This document shows positions 25,831-33,272 of a stretch of 64,000 nucleotides of DNA, one piece after another. The notes below the pieces were generated by a model, which was given only the letters and a program-made list of their open reading frames with translations, was not told the DNA's origin and searched no databases. Each line of letters starts with the position of its first letter. Position 1 is the first letter of the stretch. The position numbers were made by a program, and so were the translations under genes. Source of the stretch: UBA8401 sp041665525 (lineage in GTDB: Bacteria; Bacteroidota; Ignavibacteria; UBA10030; UBA8401); contig JBAYIS010000001.1 of the NCBI GenBank assembly GCA_041665525.1, forward strand, positions 62,001-126,000, in the 5' to 3' direction.

Positions 25831-27003
25831 ATGGAAAAAACTATTCTGATTCTTTTATTTGCTACAATCGTTGCATTTTCAGCGGATTATAAAACGCTTC
25901 ATCGGCATGCGGTGGTTGCAGATGCGCATAATGATATGCTGATGCGGGCAATGCAGGGGGATGATCTTTCTATTCGGTCTGCCAAAGGACATTCTGATAT
26001 CGTTCGGCTGAAAGAAGGAGGTGTGGATTTGCAGATTTTTTCCGTTTGGTGCGGGCCGGAATACGGAAAAGGAAGAGCATTCAACCGTGCGCTTGCGATG
26101 ATTGATACGCTCAATGCGATTGTTCGGCGTGCATCGGAGAATATTGTGCTGACGGGAACCTACAACGATGTCCGATCGACAGTGTATCAAGGAAAGATCG
26201 CTGCCCTGATTGGTGTGGAGGGAGGACATATGATTGAAGACCGTATATCAAATCTCGATTCGTTGGCTGCCCGCGGAATGAATTACCTTACCCTGACCTG
26301 GAACAACAGTACGTCATGGGCGACATCGGCTGCTGACGAAACGGAGCGAGGAGATTCGCTCGCATTCAAAGGGCTGACTGACTTTGGGAGAAAAGTAGTT
26401 TCCAGAATGAATGAACTTGGTGTTATGGTGGATCTTTCTCATACCGGAGAAAAGACTTTTTGGGACGCACTGGCAGTGACAAAAAGACCAGTGATCGTTT
26501 CTCATTCTTCCGTTTATGCCATTTGCCCGAGCCGACGCAATCTGAAGGACGATCAGATAAAAGCGATTGCAAACAACAAAGGTGTTATTTGCGTCAATTT
26601 CTATTCTGAATTTATAGACCGCAATTATTCATCCCGCATACGGGCAGTCAAAGAAAGGCACAGCAGGTTGGGCGATTCGATATTGCAGACATCATCGAAC
26701 AAATGGGAGGCGGAGCGAGTGATCGAGTCAGCGCTGTATCATGAATATCAGGATGCCCGCCCGTCACTTTCGCAGTTAGTGGACCATATCGACTATATCG
26801 TGAAAATGGTCGGGGCGGATTTTGTCGGTATCGGAAGCGATTTTGACGGTGTGGAGTCATTGCCAAAAGAGATGGATGACGTCACCTTTCTTCCGAATAT
26901 CACCAGGGAATTGTTGAAGAGGGGATATGCGGAAAAGGAAATCAAAAAGATACTCGGAGGAAACGTGCTTCGGGTTTTGCAGGCGAACATGAATGCGCGT
27001 TAA
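25831..27003 (+). CDS. Membrane dipeptidase-type zinc peptidase (periplasmic)
   Basis: A 390-residue protein of peptidase family M19. A signal peptide (about residues 1-18) suggests export. Metal and active-site segments are seen in order: A-D-A-H-N-D (H-x-D), E-G-G-H, H-S-S, and G-I-G-S-D-F-D-G. These dipeptidases cleave dipeptides, including D-amino-acid forms. An in-frame start exists upstream at 25780, but the ATG at 25831 starts the signal peptide and is preferred. Both flanking intergenic gaps carry terminators, so it is transcribed alone. Confidence 0.92.
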   Translation: MEKTILILLFATIVAFSADYKTLHRHAVVADAHNDMLMRAMQGDDLSIRSAKGHSDIVRLKEGGVDLQIFSVWCGPEYGKGRAFNRALAMIDTLNAIVRRASENIVLTGTYNDVRSTVYQGKIAALIGVEGGHMIEDRISNLDSLAARGMNYLTLTWNNSTSWATSAADETERGDSLAFKGLTDFGRKVVSRMNELGVMVDLSHTGEKTFWDALAVTKRPVIVSHSSVYAICPSRRNLKDDQIKAIANNKGVICVNFYSEFIDRNYSSRIRAVKERHSRLGDSILQTSSNKWEAERVIESALYHEYQDARPSLSQLVDHIDYIVKMVGADFVGIGSDFDGVESLPKEMDDVTFLPNITRELLKRGYAEKEIKKILGGNVLRVLQANMNAR

Positions 27004-27004
27004 C

Positions 27005-27033
27005 AAAAAACCCTCGCATTGCGAGGGTTTTTT
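27005..27033. terminator. Bidirectional terminator between the dipeptidase and rpsU
   Basis: CCCTCGCattGCGAGGG is a 7-bp stem with A and T runs on either side and serves convergent genes. Confidence 0.93.
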
Positions 27034-27038
27034 GTGTT

Positions 27039-27236
27039 CTACATTGATTCTTCTTCTTCAGCCCGTTGGTTTCTGCGTACTGCCTTAACCAACTTCATGC
27101 GTTTTTTCACGGATGGTTTCGTGAAGAACGTCCGCTTTTTGAATTCTTTCAGAACGCCGGAGCGTTCATATTTCTTTTTAAAGCGTCTGATTGCACGATC
27201 AATGGATTCATTTTCGTTAACGACGATGCCTACCAA
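27039..27236 (-). CDS. rpsU: 30S ribosomal protein S21
   Basis: A 65-residue S21: N-terminal V-G-I-V-V-N-E-N-E-S-I-D-R-A-I-R-R-F-K, then a basic helical tail with R-T-F-F-T-K-P-S-V-K-K. It helps the small subunit start translation. An upstream GTG at 27245 would overlap the ribosome site; the TTG at 27236 lies seven to eight bases after GGGAGG and gives the usual N-terminus, so I take it as the start. It lies 33 bases after the zinc-ribbon gene on the same strand. Confidence 0.93.
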   Translation of the reverse strand: MVGIVVNENESIDRAIRRFKKKYERSGVLKEFKKRTFFTKPSVKKRMKLVKAVRRNQRAEEEESM

Positions 27237-27269
27237 GTATTTCACCTCCCTTAATTTGGCGTTTGTGAG

Positions 27270-27644
27270 TTATTCAGCGAATTGCAGATTTTCAATTAAT
27301 TTTTTGATTCCGTTTTTTTCGAACTGTACCCAAATGGCATTGGCGCCGCTCGATGTCTTTTCTTTCGATGTTACTTTCCCCATATCGTCCCAATCCGTGT
27401 GGTAGATCGAAACACCAACCTCGAAAACTTTTTCAGGGGAATAATCAACACACTCTTCCCGATTGTATTTAATGATATTATCTTCTTTGCTTTTTCCGGT
27501 AGTATCGATCATCATGCTATGGTGACAGCGAGTGCACCGGTACCACACTTTATTCTCCGCTCCAACAACTGCTCCAATAATCTCCATTTTTGATTCCCGA
27601 CCGCACGAGGTACAGATCTGTGTCACATATTTTGACTTACTCAT
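27270..27644 (-). CDS. Zinc-ribbon protein with CarD/Tudor-like C-terminal domain
   Basis: A 124-residue protein. The N-terminal half has C-T-S-C-G and C-T-R-C-H (positions about 11-14 and 37-40), a treble-clef or ribbon zinc site. The C-terminal half has V-F-E-V-G-V-S-I-Y-H-T-D-W-D-D-M-G-K-V and I-W-V-Q-F-E-K-N-G-I-K-K-L, the pattern of small SH3/Tudor-like domains seen in CarD and at the end of UvrD helicases. That suggests binding to RNA polymerase or nucleic acid, but the family has no established function. Good GGAGAG ribosome site. It is co-oriented with rpsU downstream. Confidence 0.7.
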   Translation of the reverse strand: MSKSKYVTQICTSCGRESKMEIIGAVVGAENKVWYRCTRCHHSMMIDTTGKSKEDNIIKYNREECVDYSPEKVFEVGVSIYHTDWDDMGKVTSKEKTSSGANAIWVQFEKNGIKKLIENLQFAE

Positions 27645-27958
27645 AAAACAACTCTCCGTTCACTGTAGCCGGTCTAGGCTGATAATAATACCAACGTATG
27701 GTGGTTTTGAAACCTTTGTGTTATTGTACTATATACAAAATACTAAATTAGGTGAACTTGAGTCAAGCAGTTTTTGAGTTTATTCGGCATTTCTGCGTGT
27801 GTATATTATATTTGCGGTGATGGAGTTTCATTGATTTTCAATGCAAAATTGAATATATTTGTGCGCAAAATTGCGGAAACAGTGAAATTGATCGCCGCTT
27901 TTGGGGCGTTTTTCCATCACATTGAAAGCATCGGCTGCTTTCACATCACACTCTTCTT
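27645..27958. other. 314-base intergenic region between divergent genes
   Basis: This gap must hold the promoters of the zinc-ribbon/rpsU unit (minus) and of purSQ (plus). It is AT-rich. I see no convincing coding frame. A TATATTTG element near 27810 resembles the Bacteroidetes -7 box but lacks a well-placed partner, so I do not call it a promoter. A hairpin is listed separately. Confidence 0.6.
27923..27943 (+). promoter_or_regulatory. Hairpin in the purS leader
   Basis: TGAAAGCA and TGCTTTCA form a perfect 8-bp stem with a 5-base loop, ending 15 bases before the purS start codon. No T run follows and purS has no clear ribosome site. It could affect translation; this is inference. Confidence 0.35.
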
Positions 27959-28207
27959 ATGTACCAATCAATCATTACGATAACGCTTCGCCCATCCATA
28001 TTGGATGTACAGGGAAAGGCCGTGGAACATGGAATCCATACCCTGGGTATGACTGCAGTGAATAATGTTCGTATCGGTAAATCTGTCCAGATCACCGTTG
28101 ATGCTGCGACAGAGGAAGAGGCAAAACGTATCACACAGGAAGCATGTCAGAAATTGCTTGCAAATTCTGTGATGGAAGACTTTACTTATACCGTTAAGAA
28201 AATATGA
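27959..28207 (+). CDS. purS: Phosphoribosylformylglycinamidine synthase subunit PurS
   Basis: An 82-residue ferredoxin-like PurS subunit. R-P-S-I-L-D-V-Q-G-K-A-V-E-H near the start and V-N-N-V-R-I-G-K in the middle are the family signature. In bacteria with the three-part enzyme, PurS joins PurQ and PurL to form FGAM in purine synthesis. It overlaps purQ by four bases. purL is not in this window. Confidence 0.95.
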   Translation: MYQSIITITLRPSILDVQGKAVEHGIHTLGMTAVNNVRIGKSVQITVDAATEEEAKRITQEACQKLLANSVMEDFTYTVKKI

Positions 28208-28920
28208 GCGGATCAAAACTGAAATTCGGTGTTGTTGTATTTCCCGGCTCAAATTGCGATCACGACGCATACCATGTGGCGAAGCATGTAATGCGGCAGG
28301 ATGCGGAATTCCTGTGGCATAAGAATTCCAGTCTCATGGATTGCGATGTTATTATTCTGCCGGGTGGATTCTCCTATGGTGATTATCTTCGTACCGGCGC
28401 GATCGCGCGATTTTCACCGATCATGAAAGAAGTGACTGCTTTTGCCCGCAACGGCGGAATGGTTATTGGTATCTGCAACGGATTTCAGATTCTCTGTGAA
28501 TCCGGCCTGTTGCCCGGAGCACTGCTCAGAAACCGTTCGCTGACATTTTCCTGCAAACATATACATTTGAGAGTGGAACATGCAGATTCCAGATTCACGA
28601 ATGCATTTACGGCCGGCGATGTCCTTAGCATACCCATTGCGCATGGGGAAGGAAACTATTTTGCAGATCCCGCAACCGTTGCTGCACTGGAAGAGAATGG
28701 CCAAGTGTTGTTCCGTTACAGCGACGTTTTTGGCGAAGTGACGGACGAGTCGAATCCAAATGGTTCTATCAACAATATAGCCGGAATCATGAATGCCGGC
28801 GGTAATGTCATGGGAATGATGCCGCATCCGGAACGGGCATGCGAATCTCAACTCGGTTCGAAGGACGGCAAAGCCTTTTTTGAATCCGTCATCAATAGTT
28901 TTATTGAACACAACGTATAA
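28204..28920 (+). CDS. purQ: Phosphoribosylformylglycinamidine synthase subunit PurQ (glutaminase)
   Basis: A 238-residue class I glutamine amidotransferase. The nucleophile Cys91 lies in G-I-C-N-G-F-Q, and a late H-P-E-R-A motif gives the His/Glu of the triad. P-G-G-F-S-Y-G-D is the usual PurQ oxyanion segment. It makes ammonia from glutamine for PurL. Coupled to purS by a four-base overlap. Confidence 0.96.
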   Translation: MSGSKLKFGVVVFPGSNCDHDAYHVAKHVMRQDAEFLWHKNSSLMDCDVIILPGGFSYGDYLRTGAIARFSPIMKEVTAFARNGGMVIGICNGFQILCESGLLPGALLRNRSLTFSCKHIHLRVEHADSRFTNAFTAGDVLSIPIAHGEGNYFADPATVAALEENGQVLFRYSDVFGEVTDESNPNGSINNIAGIMNAGGNVMGMMPHPERACESQLGSKDGKAFFESVINSFIEHNV

Positions 28921-28992
28921 CAGCTGACTCTGCCGCCTTGCGGACGATGATCGACGCGGTTGCAGCATTCACTATTTGAAAGGAAGGACGAT

Positions 28993-29184
28993 ATGTTGGG
29001 ACTCGGAACGCAGGAAATCATTTTAATTTTATTAGTAGTGTTAATTTTTTTCGGTGCAAAAAAAATCCCTGAGCTTGCACGGGGACTGGGGAAAGGGGTC
29101 AGTGAGTTCAAAAAAGGAGTCAACGAAGTGCAGAACGAACTGAACAAGGAAGAAACCGAGAAAAAACAGGAAGAGAAGAAATAA
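28993..29184 (+). CDS. tatA: Twin-arginine translocase protein TatA/E
   Basis: A 63-residue TatA: one N-terminal helix (residues 6-22), the F-F-G-A-K-K-I-P-E-L-A-R-G-L-G-K-G amphipathic hinge, and a charged tail. The ATG at 28993 follows AAGGAAGG at a good distance. It forms the pore for folded proteins bearing a twin-arginine signal. After the stop, a -1 frame stays open and encodes an acidic, proline-containing tail that ends within the gatA start codon, so the annotated C-terminus may be short (see findings). Confidence 0.92.
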   Translation: MLGLGTQEIILILLVVLIFFGAKKIPELARGLGKGVSEFKKGVNEVQNELNKEETEKKQEEKK

Positions 29185-29272
29185 CGCTTCCTGAAATCAA
29201 TTTACTAACACCAAACAATCCCTCGGCACCGGATACACCTGTGGACGACGTGGAGACAAAACAATCCCGCAT

Positions 29273-30697
29273 TTGAATATTCAGGAATCATACGACGTGT
29301 ATCGTGATCATCTGCTGAGTGGCAAGGAAACTGTTGAAGCCCGCGTTGATGGACACCTCTCTATTATCAAATCCAGATCTTCCCTTAATGCTTTTTTGAA
29401 CGTATTTACCGACAGTGCATTGCGTCACGCCCGCGAGGTGGATGCAAAAATTACATCCGGAACAGCAGGTTCACTGGCCGGAATGGTGATTGCAGTGAAG
29501 GATGTTCTTTGCATGCAAGGGACCGTGACTACCTGCGGGTCGAAGATGCTGGAGCATTATGAAGCGATTTACGATGCTACAGTAATTAAAAAACTTCGTG
29601 AGGCAGATGCAGTGTTCATTGGCAAGACGAATATGGATGAGTTTGCGATGGGATCTTCCGGCGAAAATTCTGCCTTTGGACCGACAAAACATCCGATGGA
29701 TGAAACTCGCGTACCGGGAGGTTCAAGCAGCGGTTCGTGTGTTGCCGTTGCTGCGGGAATGGCAACAACATCGCTCGGCACGGATACCGGCGGTTCTATT
29801 CGTCAACCGGCAGGGTTTTGCGGTGTGGTCGGATTGAAGCCTACCTATGGACGCGTATCGCGCTACGGACTAGTTGCATTCGCTTCCTCATTCGATCAAG
29901 TTGGCCCGTTTGCAAGAACTGTCCGGGATGCAGCGCGAGTACTTCAGGTGATCGCCGGCAGTGATCCGCACGACTCCACTGCTGCGAATGTTGCGGTTCC
30001 GGAATATTTGCAGGCTATGGACCGAAAAGTACAAGGGATGAAAATCGGTCTTCCAAGAGAATATTTTTCTGATGCGCTCGATGCCGGAGTGCGATCAGTA
30101 CTTCAGCAAAAGATCGATGCCTTGAAGAATGCAGGAGCTGAAATCATCGAAGTATCCCTTCCGCATTCACGATATACGATCTCAACATACTATATACTCG
30201 CAACAGCGGAGGCATCCTCCAACCTTGCACGCTATGACGGAGCGCGGTACGGATACCGATCACCCCAAGCGAAAGATCTGCAAAGCATGTATGTGAAATC
30301 GCGCAGCGAAGGATTCGGTGAAGAAGTGAAACGCAGAATCATGCTAGGCACTTATGTTTTATCCTCCGGGTATTATGATGCGTATTATCGCAAGGCTCAA
30401 CAAGTCCGGCGGTTAATCCAAAATGATTTCATTGAGGTTTTTCGTTCGGTGGATTGTCTCTTAACGCCCATTTCACCGACGACAGCATTCAAACTTGGTG
30501 AAAAGATGGATGATCCGCTGCAAATGTATTTGAATGATATTTATACCGTGTCTGCCAATCTCGCAGGTATTCCTGGAATATGTGTTCCTGCAGGAACGGA
30601 TGCCAAAGGATTGCCGGTGGGTGTGCAGTTGTTGGGGAAACAATTTGACGAAGCAACGATCCTGAAAGTAGGGGATTTTCTAGAAACTGTTAATTAA
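29273..30697 (+). CDS. gatA: Glutamyl-tRNA(Gln)/aspartyl-tRNA(Asn) amidotransferase subunit A
   Basis: A 474-residue amidase of the amidase-signature family. The Ser-cisSer-Lys triad is visible as Lys76 (V-A-V-K-D), Ser151 (P-G-G-S-S-S-G-S) and Ser175 (D-T-G-G-S-I-R-Q-P). GatA hydrolyses glutamine and passes ammonia to GatB to convert Glu-tRNA(Gln) to Gln-tRNA(Gln). The start is TTG with no visible ribosome site; coupling to an upstream frame is possible. gatB and gatC are not in the window. A general amidase is unlikely given the close match to the GatA pattern and length. Confidence 0.94.
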   Translation: MNIQESYDVYRDHLLSGKETVEARVDGHLSIIKSRSSLNAFLNVFTDSALRHAREVDAKITSGTAGSLAGMVIAVKDVLCMQGTVTTCGSKMLEHYEAIYDATVIKKLREADAVFIGKTNMDEFAMGSSGENSAFGPTKHPMDETRVPGGSSSGSCVAVAAGMATTSLGTDTGGSIRQPAGFCGVVGLKPTYGRVSRYGLVAFASSFDQVGPFARTVRDAARVLQVIAGSDPHDSTAANVAVPEYLQAMDRKVQGMKIGLPREYFSDALDAGVRSVLQQKIDALKNAGAEIIEVSLPHSRYTISTYYILATAEASSNLARYDGARYGYRSPQAKDLQSMYVKSRSEGFGEEVKRRIMLGTYVLSSGYYDAYYRKAQQVRRLIQNDFIEVFRSVDCLLTPISPTTAFKLGEKMDDPLQMYLNDIYTVSANLAGIPGICVPAGTDAKGLPVGVQLLGKQFDEATILKVGDFLETVN

Positions 30698-30727
30698 TAT
30701 TTTAAATCACTTCTAAAACCAAACATT

Positions 30728-31720
30728 ATGAGCATTCTTGTCAACAAAAAAACCAGACTTGTTGTACAGGGCATCACCGGCGGTGAAGGAACATTTCATA
30801 CGTCGCAGATGCTTGCATACGGAACACATGTCGTTGCCGGGGTCACTCCCGGAAAAGGTGGTTCACGGTACAAAGGAAACGAAAAAGATCAGTTCGAACG
30901 GGAGATACCGGTATTTAATACTGTTGCCGATGCTGTGCGAGAACAAGGAGCAAATACATCCATCATATACGTTCCGGCAGCGTTTGCTGGTGATGCGATT
31001 ATGGAGGCTGCGGACGGCGGCGTGGATTTAATCGTGTGCATCACGGAAGGTATTCCGGTGAAGGATATGGTAAATGCGTATGAATATATCTCCAAAAAAG
31101 GTGTCCGCCTCATCGGTCCGAATTGTCCTGGAATCATTACTCCTGGCGAAGCAAAGGTTGGTATCATGCCTGCGTTCATTCACAAACCGGGACGTGTCGG
31201 CGTCGTTTCCCGCAGCGGAACATTAACCTATGAATCGGTCTGGCAGTTAACGGAGCGGGGTATTGGTCAGTCCACCTGCATCGGTATCGGAGGGGACCCG
31301 ATCATCGGCACGCGCTTCATTGATGCGATCAAATTGTTCAATGAGGATGATAAAACTGATGGAATCATTATGATCGGTGAGATCGGCGGAAGTGCGGAAG
31401 AAGAAGCTGCAGATTATATCAGAAAAAATGTTTCGAAACCTGTTGTCGGATTCATCGCCGGACGCACAGCGCCTCCGGGCAGAAGAATGGGACATGCTGG
31501 CGCAATTATCTCCGGCGGGAAAGGAACAGCCGACGAAAAGATGAAAGCGATGAAGAGCGCAGGAATTTTTGTTGTGGATTCACCGGCATCGATGGGTGAA
31601 ACAATGAAGCAGGCGCTGGCAAAGAAATACAAAGCATCATATACCTTGAAAGCGAAAAAGAAAGCCGCAAAGAAAAAAGCTGTTAGCAAAAAGAAAACTG
31701 TGAAGAAGAAAAAGAAATAA
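30728..31720 (+). CDS. sucD: Succinate-CoA ligase (ADP-forming) subunit alpha with Lys-rich tail
   Basis: A 330-residue SucD. The N-terminal Rossmann domain starts with V-Q-G-I-T-G-G-E-G. The phosphohistidine is in G-H-A-G-A-I-I (G-R-R-M-G-H-A-G). SucD works with SucC in the citric acid cycle. Usual length is about 290 residues; here about 30 extra residues at the C-terminus are nearly all lysine, alanine and serine. The tail ends in K-K-K-K-K. sucC is not adjacent. Confidence 0.95.
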   Translation: MSILVNKKTRLVVQGITGGEGTFHTSQMLAYGTHVVAGVTPGKGGSRYKGNEKDQFEREIPVFNTVADAVREQGANTSIIYVPAAFAGDAIMEAADGGVDLIVCITEGIPVKDMVNAYEYISKKGVRLIGPNCPGIITPGEAKVGIMPAFIHKPGRVGVVSRSGTLTYESVWQLTERGIGQSTCIGIGGDPIIGTRFIDAIKLFNEDDKTDGIIMIGEIGGSAEEEAADYIRKNVSKPVVGFIAGRTAPPGRRMGHAGAIISGGKGTADEKMKAMKSAGIFVVDSPASMGETMKQALAKKYKASYTLKAKKKAAKKKAVSKKKTVKKKKK

Positions 31721-31781
31721 TATCAATCAATCACGGCTGTCTCATACATGGAACGGCCGCATTTTAACGTAAGGAGTATCA

Positions 31782-32201
31782 ATGGCAATTGAAAGAACAT
31801 TATGCATTATGAAACCTGACTGTGTCCGCAAAGGATTGCAGGGAACTGTGTTGTCGCACATTCAAAAAGCAGGATTTAAAGTTCTTGGATTTAAGCAGAT
31901 TCGATTGACAAAAGAACAAGCCGGCGCATTTTACGCTGTCCATAAAGAACGTCCGTTCTATCCCTCACTAGTCGAATTCATGACTTCGGGACCTGTCGTT
32001 CCGGTAGCTCTTGAAAAAGAGAATGCGATTGCGGATTACCGTACGCTGATCGGAGCAACAGATCCAAAAGATGCCGCAGAAGGGACAATCCGAAAACTCT
32101 ATGCCGATAATAAAGGCGAGAATATTGTCCACGGTTCAGACTCTGTCGAGAACGGAAAGATCGAAGTAGCGTTCTTCTTCGCTGAAAGCGAATTGGTCTA
32201 A
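31782..32201 (+). CDS. ndk: Nucleoside diphosphate kinase
   Basis: A 139-residue NDK. It begins with E-R-T-L-C-I-M-K-P-D and contains the phosphohistidine His117 in N-I-V-H-G-S-D-S. It transfers gamma-phosphate from ATP to other nucleoside diphosphates. AAGGAG lies at the right distance before the ATG. Length is typical. A terminator follows. Confidence 0.97.
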   Translation: MAIERTLCIMKPDCVRKGLQGTVLSHIQKAGFKVLGFKQIRLTKEQAGAFYAVHKERPFYPSLVEFMTSGPVVPVALEKENAIADYRTLIGATDPKDAAEGTIRKLYADNKGENIVHGSDSVENGKIEVAFFFAESELV

Positions 32202-32234
32202 TATTCTACAATGACTTCGTTATTGTCTAACATG

Positions 32235-32266
32235 ACGGTCGGTGAATAACCGGCCGTTCTTTTTTA
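32235..32266 (+). terminator. Intrinsic terminator after ndk
   Basis: Nine-base arms (ACGGTCGGT with ACCGGCCGT, one G-T pair) with a 5-base loop and a T run. It ends about 10 bases before the Nudix gene start. Confidence 0.9.
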
Positions 32267-32275
32267 TAGGTGGTT

Positions 32276-32806
32276 ATGATACAGCCTTGGAAACAGCTTT
32301 CATCGAAAATCGTCCTGAAGAATCCCTGGTGGATTTATAAGAAGGATGTATTTCAGATCCCGAACGGGATCACCGGAGAATATAATTATGTCCATACGAA
32401 TGGTGCCAGCATGATCGTTCCGGTGACCGCGGAAGGAAAGATCATCCTTGTCAATCAATACCGTTATCTGTGCGACAAAGAAAGCATAGAACTTCCGTGC
32501 GGAGGTGTGAAGGAAGGAAAAACGTACGAAGAGACGGCGGTAATGGAACTGGAAGAGGAAACAGGCCACCGGTCAAACGCAATAGCGTTCGCGGCAGAAT
32601 TTAACCCGTACAATGGCGTAACCAATGAGATTTGCAAAGTATATATTGCGAAAGAATTGGTGAAGACTCAGCCGATCCCCGATGCAACAGAAGAATTTGA
32701 GATCATGGTGAAAACTCCATCCGAAGTGGATGAAATGATTCGGAATAATGTCTTCTGGGACGGAATGTCGATCGCAGCCTGGACTTTGGTTCGTTCAAAA
32801 CTATAA
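32276..32806 (+). CDS. Nudix hydrolase
   Basis: A 176-residue Nudix-fold protein of ADP-ribose pyrophosphatase size. The box G-G-V-K-E-G-K ... M-E-L-E-E-E-T-G keeps the catalytic glutamates, but the usual R of R-E-L is M and the upstream E is K, so metal binding may differ. Q-Y-R-Y-L and E-L-P-C-G-G are typical lead-ins of nucleoside-diphosphate-sugar hydrolases. The ATG at 32276 follows AGGTGG; a GTG at 32270 lies inside it. Substrate not predictable. Confidence 0.85.
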   Translation: MIQPWKQLSSKIVLKNPWWIYKKDVFQIPNGITGEYNYVHTNGASMIVPVTAEGKIILVNQYRYLCDKESIELPCGGVKEGKTYEETAVMELEEETGHRSNAIAFAAEFNPYNGVTNEICKVYIAKELVKTQPIPDATEEFEIMVKTPSEVDEMIRNNVFWDGMSIAAWTLVRSKL

Positions 32807-32847
32807 ATACTTTGCCTACTACAAAACGGACACGGAAAGACAATTCA

Positions 32848-33234
32848 ATGAAAACAATTGCACTTATTGCTCACGACGGTAAAAAGGCCGATATCCTTCA
32901 ATTTGCGAACGACAATAAAAAAGCATTGGGCAAATGCAAACTGATCGCAACGAGGACGACAGGGAAACTGTTGAAAGAGAAGGTAGGACTGAAAGTGAAA
33001 TGCTATATGTCCGGACCATTAGGAGGAGATGCGGAAATTGCTGCACTGGTTGCTAATAAAAAAGTCGATGCAGTCATTTTTATTACCGATCCGCTGGATG
33101 CACATCCGCACGACCCGGATATCCATGGATTGATGCGCGTCTGTAATGTTCACAATGTCCCGCTTGCGTTGAATATCGCTACGGCACAATTGATTGTTTC
33201 GCCAAAAGGAATTTTCTCAACGAAAGTTGAGTGA
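32848..33234 (+). CDS. mgsA: Methylglyoxal synthase
   Basis: A 128-residue MgsA. Opening motif I-A-L-I-A-H-D-G-K-K, then S-G-P-L-G-G-D and D-P-L-D-A-H-P-H-D-P-D-I, which carry the phosphate-binding and catalytic aspartates. It converts dihydroxyacetone phosphate to methylglyoxal, bypassing lower glycolysis when phosphate is short. The ATG at 32848 starts the domain; an in-frame start further upstream at 32812 adds 12 residues and is less likely. Confidence 0.95.
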   Translation: MKTIALIAHDGKKADILQFANDNKKALGKCKLIATRTTGKLLKEKVGLKVKCYMSGPLGGDAEIAALVANKKVDAVIFITDPLDAHPHDPDIHGLMRVCNVHNVPLALNIATAQLIVSPKGIFSTKVE

Positions 33235-33239
33235 AAGCG

Positions 33240-33262
33240 ATGCGGTGAGCCGTATCATTCTT
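33240..33262. terminator. Weak hairpin between convergent mgsA and transsulfuration genes
   Basis: ATGCGG and CCGTAT form a 6-bp stem with one G-T pair, followed by CATTCTTTAT. Possibly a terminator for mgsA. Confidence 0.35.
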
Positions 33263-33272
33263 TATCCGGCGT

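Noticed and set aside
27774..27983. 69-codon plus-strand frame in the purS leader
   Set aside because: It runs into purS in another frame, lacks a ribosome site and is interrupted by a hairpin; not convincing.
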